In this document: positions 32,809 through 40,400 of the stretch, piece after piece
How positions within the stretch are numbered: the first letter of the stretch is position 1
Layout: the number at the start of each line of letters is the position of its first letter
DNA from: Piscinibacter sp.
Lineage (GTDB): Bacteria > Pseudomonadota > Gammaproteobacteria > Burkholderiales > Burkholderiaceae_C
Assembly: GCA_016706565.1 (NCBI GenBank)
Contig: JADJJI010000011.1
Coordinates: forward strand, 310,001-374,000
DNA length: 64,000 nt
Reading direction: 5' to 3'
The notes under the pieces: model-generated
What the model was told of the DNA's origin: nothing
Seen by the model: the letters and a program-made list of their open reading frames with translations, nothing else
Database searches by the model: none
Translations under genes and position numbers: made by a program

Positions 32809-33801
32809 ATGCAAACCAATCTGCTCAAACCCAAAGCCATCAACGTGGAGCCGCTGGGCGGCAATCGCGCCAAGGTCACGCTCGAACCGTTCGAGCGCGG
32901 CTATGGCCACACGCTGGGCAACGCGCTGCGCCGCGTGCTGCTGTCGTCCATGGTCGGCTACGCGCCCACCGAAGTGACGATCGCCGGCGTGCTGCACGAG
33001 TACTCGACGGTGGACGGTGTGCAGGAAGACGTGGTTCACATCATGCTGAACCTCAAGGGCGTGGTGTTCCGCCTGCACAACCGCGACGAGGTCACCCTCG
33101 TGCTGCGCAAGGAAGGCGAAGGCCCGGTCACGGCCGGCGACATCCAGACCCCGCACGACGTGGAGATCATCAACCCCGATCACGTGATCGCGCACCTGTC
33201 GCAAGGCGGCAAGCTCGACATGCAGATCAAGGTCGAAAAGGGCCGCGGCTACGTGCCGGGCACGCTGCGCCGCTACGGCGACGAGCCGACCAAGTCGATC
33301 GGCCGCATCGTGCTGGACGCGTCGTTTTCGCCGGTCTCGCGCGTGAGCTACACGGTCGAGAGCGCCCGCGTCGAGCAGCGCACCGACCTCGACAAGCTGG
33401 TGATGGAGATCGTCACCAACGGCGCCATCACGCCGGAAGAGGCGATCCGCTCGTCGGCCAAGGTGCTGGTCGAGCAGCTCGCGGTGTTCGCGCAGCTCGA
33501 GGGCCAGGTCGACCAGATCTTCGACGCCGGCCGCAGCGACCGCAGCGACCAGAAGTTCGATCCGATCCTGCTGCGCCCGGTCGACGAGCTCGAGCTGACC
33601 GTGCGTTCGGCCAACTGCCTGAAGGCCGAGAACATCTACTACATCGGCGACCTGATCCAGCGCACCGAGACCGAGCTGCTGAAGACGCCGAACCTGGGCC
33701 GCAAGTCGCTCAACGAAATCAAGGAAGTGCTGGCTTCGCGCGGGCTCACGCTCGGCGCGCGCCTCGAGAACTGGCCCCCCCAGGGCCTAGATAAGCGCTG
33801 A
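32809..33801 (+). CDS. rpoA: RNA polymerase alpha subunit
   Basis: 330 aa from ATG 32809 ([20 protein letters not shown]), with AGAGGAACAGG upstream; an in-frame ATG at 32752 lacks family support. The N-terminal dimerisation domain ([20 protein letters not shown]) and the C-terminal domain that binds UP elements and activators ([18 protein letters not shown]-type segment, then [18 protein letters not shown]) are intact. Confidence 0.98.
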   Translation: MQTNLLKPKAINVEPLGGNRAKVTLEPFERGYGHTLGNALRRVLLSSMVGYAPTEVTIAGVLHEYSTVDGVQEDVVHIMLNLKGVVFRLHNRDEVTLVLRKEGEGPVTAGDIQTPHDVEIINPDHVIAHLSQGGKLDMQIKVEKGRGYVPGTLRRYGDEPTKSIGRIVLDASFSPVSRVSYTVESARVEQRTDLDKLVMEIVTNGAITPEEAIRSSAKVLVEQLAVFAQLEGQVDQIFDAGRSDRSDQKFDPILLRPVDELELTVRSANCLKAENIYYIGDLIQRTETELLKTPNLGRKSLNEIKEVLASRGLTLGARLENWPPQGLDKR

Positions 33802-33820
33802 AGCATTCAGCGCAGTGTGC

Positions 33821-33849
33821 AACCCCCAGTACCTGATCCGGCTGGGGTT
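33821..33849 (+). other. Hairpin upstream of rplQ
   Basis: CCCCAG (33824-33829) pairs with CTGGGG (33842-33847), extended by AA/TT if C33823 is bulged; it ends about 20 bases before the rplQ start. May influence rplQ translation. Seen in sequence, role unknown. Confidence 0.35.
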
Positions 33850-33870
33850 CAATAAAGACAGGAAAGCACC

Positions 33871-34269
33871 ATGCGTCACCGTCACGGACTTCGCAAACTC
33901 AACCGCACCAGCGAGCATCGCCAGGCGATGCTGCGCAACATGTGCAACTCGCTGCTCACGCACGAGGCGATCAAGACCACGGTCCCCAAGGCCAAGGAAC
34001 TGCGCCGCGTCGTCGAGCCGCTGATCACGCTGGCCAAGGAGCCCACGCTGGCGAACCGCCGGCTGGCCTTCGACCGCACGCGCGATCGCGCCGTCGTCAC
34101 GAAGCTGTTCGGCGAACTCGGCCCGCGCTACAAGGCGCGCCCGGGTGGCTACACGCGCATCCTGAAGATGGGCTTCCGCGTCGGCGACAACGCGCCGATG
34201 GCCTTCGTCGAGCTGGTCGATCGCCCCGAGCCCGTGGTGGCCGAGGAAGCGGCCGAGAAAGCCGAGTAA
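33871..34269 (+). CDS. rplQ: 50S ribosomal protein L17
   Basis: 132 aa. [20 protein letters not shown] and [20 protein letters not shown] are diagnostic. Located at the tunnel exit. Last gene of the ribosomal cluster. Confidence 0.98.
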   Translation: MRHRHGLRKLNRTSEHRQAMLRNMCNSLLTHEAIKTTVPKAKELRRVVEPLITLAKEPTLANRRLAFDRTRDRAVVTKLFGELGPRYKARPGGYTRILKMGFRVGDNAPMAFVELVDRPEPVVAEEAAEKAE

Positions 34270-34292
34270 GACGCCGCAGGGCGTGAAAGAAG

Positions 34293-34316
34293 AAGCCGGC
34301 ATCAGCCGGCTTTTTT
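34293..34316 (+). terminator. Rho-independent terminator after rplQ
   Basis: AAGCCGGC (34293-34300), loop ATCA, GCCGGCTT (34305-34312), with Ts to 34316. Twenty-four bases after rplQ. It abuts the stop of the convergent regulator gene and may serve both strands. Confidence 0.92.
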
Positions 34317-35038
34317 CATGGCCGCAGGCGAAAGCCGCGGCCGCGAATCGTCTCGATGGCGTGTCGGCCGAACTTGCGGCGCAGGTTGTACAGATGGACG
34401 GCCACGGCGTTGTCGCTGGCCGCGGCATCGCCGCCGATGAGCTGCGCGATCTCCTGTCGCGACACAACACGATCCGGGCGCCTGACGAGCAGCGTGATCA
34501 CCTGCCACTCCAGAGGCGTCAGCTCGACCGATGCACCGTTGAGCTGGATGAACTGGCGATCGATGTCCACGAGCAGCTCGCCACCCATCAGACGCTGCGC
34601 CGCGCCCAAGGCCGTGCGTTCAGCCCAGGCCAGAACGCTTTCCACCAGGGCCTCGAGCCGCGCTGCGGAGCCGAGGGTCGACGTCCCCGCTTCTTCCAGC
34701 AGCATCGTGGGCACCGACTCGCCAACGGCGCTGAAACCCGTCGCCTCGGCGGCACGCCACAGCGCACCATCGATGGCCAGCATCTCATGGTCGCCGCCCG
34801 CCGCGGGCTCAGGCGCAGGCCACTCCCGCTGCCACCGTGCCTCATGGCCACACGACTGCAGCCGCGCCAGCAGCGCTGCAGCCAGGGTTTGGTCTTCGGT
34901 CACCAGGAGAAGTCGCACGGCGCCCTCGGGAAGGCTGCCCGGCCGCCAGGGCAGGCCAGGCCGGGCACTGCGACCCGCAGCCCGTGGCGCTCCCCAATCG
35001 AAGCCTTGGCGCGCTGCGCCGTTCCAGTCGTCGTTCAT
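34316..35038 (-). CDS. OmpR-type winged-helix regulator with degenerate receiver
   Basis: 240 aa from ATG 35038 (a TTG at 35113 would extend it without a ribosome site). The C-terminal ~100 residues are a clear OmpR/PhoB winged helix: LNGASVELTPLEWQVITLLV, RVVSRQEIAQLI, NAVAVHLYNLRRKFGR, TIRGRGFRLRP. The N-terminal part starts like a receiver (VRLLLVTEDQTLAAALLARL), but the phospho-acceptor strand is only HEMLAIDGALW and the later Thr/Ser and Lys motifs are not recognisable, so it is probably phosphorylation-independent. It follows the kinase gene after 120 bases and may be in the same transcript. Confidence 0.75.
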   Translation of the reverse strand: MNDDWNGAARQGFDWGAPRAAGRSARPGLPWRPGSLPEGAVRLLLVTEDQTLAAALLARLQSCGHEARWQREWPAPEPAAGGDHEMLAIDGALWRAAEATGFSAVGESVPTMLLEEAGTSTLGSAARLEALVESVLAWAERTALGAAQRLMGGELLVDIDRQFIQLNGASVELTPLEWQVITLLVRRPDRVVSRQEIAQLIGGDAAASDNAVAVHLYNLRRKFGRHAIETIRGRGFRLRP

Positions 35039-35158
35039 CGCGCGCCGGCAGATTGCTGGACAAAAGCCAGGAGCGGGCACGACCACGTCGCGCGCCGTTC
35101 CTGGCGCCTGCAATGGAGTCTGGCGACGGTGCCTTAACCGTCGATGAAGAAACCGGGA

Positions 35159-36535
35159 TCAGACCCGATTCAGCGGGAAATGCACCTGGACGCGCAGGCC
35201 TCCCAGCGGCGATTCGAGAAGGCGGATCATGGCCTGATGCGCTACCACCACGGACTGGACAATGGACATCCCCAGGCCGACGCCCTCGTCGCCGATGGCT
35301 CCGAGCCGATCGAAGCGTTCGAACACGCGTTCGCGAGACTCCAGCGGAATGCCCGGGCCGGAGTCGTCCACCGTCAAGGTGATGGCCGCGCCCTCCCGGC
35401 GTGTGCTGACGTTCACGCGGCCGCCCGTTGGTGTGTAGCGGATCGCGTTGCCCAGCAGGTTGCGCAGAAGCAGCAGCATGCCCAGCTCCATCGCGACGAT
35501 GCGCTCTTCCATGAAGTCGGACTCGATGCGCAGCCCGCGCCGCGACGCCAGGCTACCCAGATCGCCGACGACGCTTTCGTACACCTTGGCGATGTCCACC
35601 GACTGGCGCAGGCGATCCGCATCGCTGGCGACGCTCTCCATGCGAGCCAGGTCGAGCAACTGGTCCAGCAGGTGGGCCGCGCGGTCCACGCCGACCATCA
35701 CCGCGGCGAGCGACTCGGCGAGCTCCTCCGGCGAGCGGGCCGTGGCCGCGATCTGGGCATGCGCGCGCAGGCCGGCCAGCGGCGTGCGCAGTTCGTGCGC
35801 TGCCACCGCCGTGAAGCCGCGCTCCAGCGACAGCGTCTTGTTGATGCGCTCGAACAGCGCATTGATCGAGCTGATCATCGGCTTGAGTTCGACCGGCGGG
35901 TTCTCGGCGACCACCGGGGTCAGGTCGATCGGGCTGCGCCGGCTGAGCTGGGCGGCGGATGCATCGATGGAGCGCAGCGAGCGGCGCAACAGCCACCAGG
36001 TGATGGCAAACACGATGCCGAACGGGAGCAACAGGAAGCCGATGAAGTAGAGGCTGACGATGCCGATGGCCGATTCGCGCTCGTCCAGGCACTCGCCCAC
36101 CTGGATGACCATCTCGCCGCCGTTGCCCTCCATCGCGAAGACGCGAAAGTCATCGCCGTCGATCGCCACGGTGCCGAAGCCGAGATGGCGCAGCGGCATC
36201 ATCGGCACGCTGGGCGAAGCCTTGTAGCTGTGCAGCAGCATGTTGCCGTGTCGCGTCCAGATCTGGTAGCGGTAGCGCGAGCCGAGCGTGGCGGCGGTTT
36301 CGGTGTGCATCAGCTCGGTGCGGCCTTCGCCGAGGATCTCGGTGATCTCGTGCTCCGCGAAGGACAGCACCGTGCGCGCCAGGTCCTCGAGACGGGAGTC
36401 GAGCAGGCGCGCGTCTTCGCGCTGGGCCGCCCAGTACATGGCGGCGCCGCCGGCCAGCAGCGTGGTCAGGCTGGCCAGCGCCGCGATGACCAGCAGCCTC
36501 GTGCGCAGCGACCAGTCTCTCGGTGTGCTAATCAT
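35159..36535 (-). CDS. Two-component sensor histidine kinase
   Basis: 458 aa membrane kinase of the QseC/PmrB-like type. Transmembrane segments at about 12-34 and 158-182 enclose a periplasmic sensor of some 120 residues. Next come HAMP-like sequence, the H-box FTAVAAHELRTPLAGLRAHA (H247), the N-box RNLLGNAIRYTP, and the G-boxes DDSGPGIP and GVGLGMSIV. Its start overlaps the response regulator stop by eight bases. The sensor is not Met- or His-rich, so the signal cannot be read from sequence. Likely controls the neighbouring secretion/oxidase genes (inference). Confidence 0.9.
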   Translation of the reverse strand: MISTPRDWSLRTRLLVIAALASLTTLLAGGAAMYWAAQREDARLLDSRLEDLARTVLSFAEHEITEILGEGRTELMHTETAATLGSRYRYQIWTRHGNMLLHSYKASPSVPMMPLRHLGFGTVAIDGDDFRVFAMEGNGGEMVIQVGECLDERESAIGIVSLYFIGFLLLPFGIVFAITWWLLRRSLRSIDASAAQLSRRSPIDLTPVVAENPPVELKPMISSINALFERINKTLSLERGFTAVAAHELRTPLAGLRAHAQIAATARSPEELAESLAAVMVGVDRAAHLLDQLLDLARMESVASDADRLRQSVDIAKVYESVVGDLGSLASRRGLRIESDFMEERIVAMELGMLLLLRNLLGNAIRYTPTGGRVNVSTRREGAAITLTVDDSGPGIPLESRERVFERFDRLGAIGDEGVGLGMSIVQSVVVAHQAMIRLLESPLGGLRVQVHFPLNRV

Positions 36536-37211
36536 CGATCGTCTCCGCGCCCAACTGGTAACCCACCCCCCGCACCGTCTTGATCAAGCCGGGTTCGAAC
36601 TTGCGCCGCAGGTGATGGATGTACACCTCCACGGCGTTGCTGTCGATCTCGTCTCCCCACCCGTACAGGGTTTCCTCGAGGCGCTCGCGCGAGAGGATCT
36701 GCGACTTCTTGCGCACCAGCGTCTCGAGCAGCCAGAACTCGCGGTTCGTCAACGGCACGAGCTGGCCCTTCCAGGTGGCCGTGCGCCGCGCCGGTTGCAG
36801 CTTGAGCGCCCCGTGCGAGAGCACGGCCGATGTGCCGCCCGCCTGCGCGTGCTGCACCCGCCGGGTGATGGCGCGCACCCGCGCGTTCATCTCGTCCAGG
36901 TCGACCGGCTTGACGAGATAGTCGTCGGCACCGATCTCGAGCAGGCGCACACGGTCGATCAGGCCCCCTCGCGCGGTGACGACGATCACCGACATGCCCG
37001 GGCTGCGCTCGCGGATCGTCTTCAGGCACTCCTCGCCGCTGGCGTCGGGCAGGTTCAGGTCGAGCATCACGCAGTCGTATTCGGCGGCGCGCATCGCGCC
37101 GACCAGGTCGCGCCCGAGCTCGATCCAGTCCACCGCGTAGCCGGCGCGCAGCAGCGACTTCTGCATCGCACCGCCAAACAGCTTGTCGTCTTCCACCATC
37201 AGGATGCGCAT
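36528..37211 (-). CDS. OmpR-family response regulator
   Basis: 227 aa. Receiver domain with MRILMVEDDKLF, phospho-acceptor D51 (CVMLDLNLPD), VIVVTARGG and DDYLVKPVD; then the OmpR/PhoB DNA-binding domain (LVPLTNREFWLLETLVRKKS, EVYIHHLRRKFEP, IKTVRGVGYQLG). First gene of the minus-strand pair; paired with the kinase just downstream. Divergent from the oxidase operon, 284 bases away. Confidence 0.93.
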   Translation of the reverse strand: MRILMVEDDKLFGGAMQKSLLRAGYAVDWIELGRDLVGAMRAAEYDCVMLDLNLPDASGEECLKTIRERSPGMSVIVVTARGGLIDRVRLLEIGADDYLVKPVDLDEMNARVRAITRRVQHAQAGGTSAVLSHGALKLQPARRTATWKGQLVPLTNREFWLLETLVRKKSQILSRERLEETLYGWGDEIDSNAVEVYIHHLRRKFEPGLIKTVRGVGYQLGAETIDD

Positions 37212-37302
37212 CTGCAGCTTGACCCCCCGCTAAGCCATTCTCGCCAATCGAAGCGCCGGCCGCGACCCCCGGACCCGACGAAGCGCCACGAATTCGACGG
37301 GC

Positions 37303-37320
37303 GATTAAGCCTGGATAAGG
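37303..37320. promoter_or_regulatory. Candidate regulator site between response regulator and oxidase operon
   Basis: GATTAAG (37303-37309) and GATAAGG (37314-37320) are imperfect direct repeats, starts 11 bases apart, one helical turn, as OmpR-family proteins often bind. It is weaker than the CTTAA pair upstream of gspG. The remainder of the 37212-37495 divergent spacer shows no gene and no clear -35/-10 pair. Confidence 0.3.
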
Positions 37321-37495
37321 CACGTACGGCGTGGCGAAGCCGGGCACCCCGTGATCGCGGGGTGCTGGGGGTCGACCCTACCGTGAAGAGCAGGTCCGCC
37401 ACCCGCAGCAACAGATCGACACGTCCATAGAGTGACCCCATGGCAAAGGAGCCGCACTCGTGTCGAGCAGCGGTTCGTGGTCAGCAGGGGGAATC

Positions 37496-40400
37496 ATGGA
37501 ATCACCGACCGTACGCGCGCTCTGGAACCACGCCGGTGCCGGCATCGCCCGGTTGATGCTCGGCTTGACGTGCCTGGGATTGGCCTCCGCTCAGGCGGTG
37601 GAGATCCGCGTCAGAGGCACCGACGGCGTCGCCGTCACCGCCTATCGATACACGATCGAGGAAGACGCGACCTACCAGGTCGTCCCCGACGTCACTGGTC
37701 TGAACGGCGACCCGACGCTGTCGCTCGGCTTTCATCGCAGCCACACGCGGGTGGTGCAGGTCGGCCACAGCGATGGCGCTGGCGTGGTCAACTTCCCCGC
37801 CACCGACCCGAGCAAGCGCTATTACGTCTCGGTGCTTCCCGACAACGCGAGTTTCGGCACCACCGCCACCGGCTACACGATGAACGGCATGCCGATCCGT
37901 GCGGCGGCCAGCGGCGGTTTCCCCGACGTCGTCGTCCCTGTCAACCCGCTGCCGTTCAAGACTTCGCAGATCTCGGTCTTCGTGTTCGAGGACAACGCTC
38001 CCATCAACGGCACGGCGGATGCCCCGGGGGTGCAGGAGTCTCCGTTGTGCGGCTGGGAGGTGCAGCTCTTCGAGGCCGGCGGCACCTATGGCGCTTCGGG
38101 CGGGCGCATGTCCACCGACACCTTCGGCAACCCGCTGGGCACCGAGTACGCGCTCAATGCCGATGGCTCGCCGCGCTACAACCCCGATGGCTCGCTGATG
38201 TACTCGAAGCTGGGCGCCAACCAGCTCTGGACCGATCGCAATGGCGTGGTCCGCATCAAGAACCTGTCGCCGGCCAAGTACACGATCTTCTCGATCGCGC
38301 CGCCGGTGATGCCCAGCGTGCAGCGCTGCAATTTCGCCGATGCGAACGGCAACGCCACCAACGTGCCGATCTGGATCGCCACCGAAGCGCAGCGCACGCG
38401 CGTCGAGCAGGTGGTGTGGGACAACGGCTTCGAGATCGCGCCGTCGATCCACGGCCAGGACCAGTCGAAGTGGCACCAGACCACCACCATCGAGGGCACC
38501 TGGGGCGTCGATGCCTGGGTCAAGTCCGGCGAACCGAGCTTCTTCAAGGAATTCGGCCCCCCGGGCCACCATGTCTGGCACGGCTTCGTGCGCCGCTTCA
38601 AGGACACATCGGTCACCGGGCTGAACGGGCCTGCTTCGGTGAGCGGCAAGGTCGTCAGCACCCACATGTCGCGGCCGCCGGGCATCCGCTTCTATTCCGG
38701 CGCGCCGGTCGCGGCCTGCTGGATCGGCCTGAACGAAGTGGCCGCCGGCGTGGGGCTGGGGCGCACCCTGTACGCCAACTCCTGCGACGACCAGGCCGGC
38801 CGCGAAGGCATGTTCACCATCAGCGGGCTGAAGGCCGGCCAGCGCTACCAGCTCGCCGTGTGGGACGAGCCGCTGGACAACGTCATCGCCAGCTACGAAT
38901 TCGTGATGCCCGCGGACGGCAGCAACCTCAACCTGAACGATGTGCCGGTGTTCAGCTGGTTCAGCAACCTGCAGGGCAAGGTCTTCTACGACAAGGAAGG
39001 CACCGGCTTCCCGTACGACGCTGCCGGCGCGGCCAAGCCCGGCATCCCCGGATCGGTGGTCAACATCCGCTTCCGCGACGGCTCGATCTACAACTCCACC
39101 GTGACCGACGACGAAGGCAACTACCAGTTCGCCGAGGTCTTCCCGTTCTTCAACTGGCTGGTCGCAGAGACGGACTTCACCCGCTTCAAGGCCACCGGCG
39201 CCACCATCATTGCCGACGACGGCGGCGCGGTGGTCGACCCGCCGGCCAACCTGGCCGACCTGTGGCCCGCCAACACGCTGACGCCGCAGTTCCAGCCGGA
39301 GAACGGCGACCAGCGCTGGCGCATCTTCGGCGGCAAGAACCCCGATGGCTCGCCGGTCGCACCGAGCTCGGCCAACCTGCTGCAGAACTTCCAGGGCTTC
39401 CTCGGCCAGACCAACGTCATCCACTGGGGCAAGAGCGAATACAACCCGGCCGATGCCAACGACCACGGCGGCATCACCGGCGTCGTGCACTACGCCTCGA
39501 CGCGTGCCGAGAACGACCCGAAGTTCGCCACGCCCGAGAACAACGAACCGGGGGTTCCGAACGTCGAGATCCGGCTGTACCGCCTGAACAACCAGAACAA
39601 GGTGGTGGCGCCCAACGGGGCCGTCGTCGAACCGAGCGCGGCCAACCTGAGCCACGCGGTGCAACTGGCCACGTCCGACAGCTTCGACAACGCCATGCCG
39701 GCGGACTGCGTCGACCCGAACCCGTACACCGATCGCGCCGGCAACAGCTTCGCCACGGGCACGAACCGCAGCCGCTGCTACGACGGCATGCGCATCTGGA
39801 ACCAGGTGCGTGACGGCGTGTTCGACGGCGGCTTCGGCTTCGTCGACTACTGCCCCGCCGGCCTGGCTGCCGACGGCAGCTGCAACGCCGACCCGGCGCG
39901 CGCCAACAGCGTCGAGCCGGTGCCGCTGCCGCCGGGGCGCTACATGCTCGAAGGCGTCGCGCCCTACGGCTACGAACACCAGAAGGAAGAGGACAAGAAC
40001 GTCGACTTCGGCGACCTGCTGGTGCCCGGCACGCTGGCCAACCCGGCCGAGTGCCTGGGTTCGCGCGACGAGGCGCTGGACGACAACGGCCAGCCCTATT
40101 TCAACGGCACCACGCCGAACCTCGTGCCCGCGTCGCTGACGCTGTTCGAGGGTGTCGAGATCCCGGCGCGCTTCCGTGACAGCTATGCGGCGGACAACAC
40201 CACCGTGCTGGCCCGCCGCCCGTACTGCAACAAGAAGCTGGTGGTGCTGGCACCGGGCATGAACCCGTTCGCCGACTTCCACATGTTCACCAAGACGCCG
40301 GTGGCCGGCCACATCGTCGGCATGATCCTCGACGACCTGGCCAACGAGTTCGACCCGTACGCGCCGAGCTTCGGCGAGAAGTACGCGCCGCCGTTCATGC

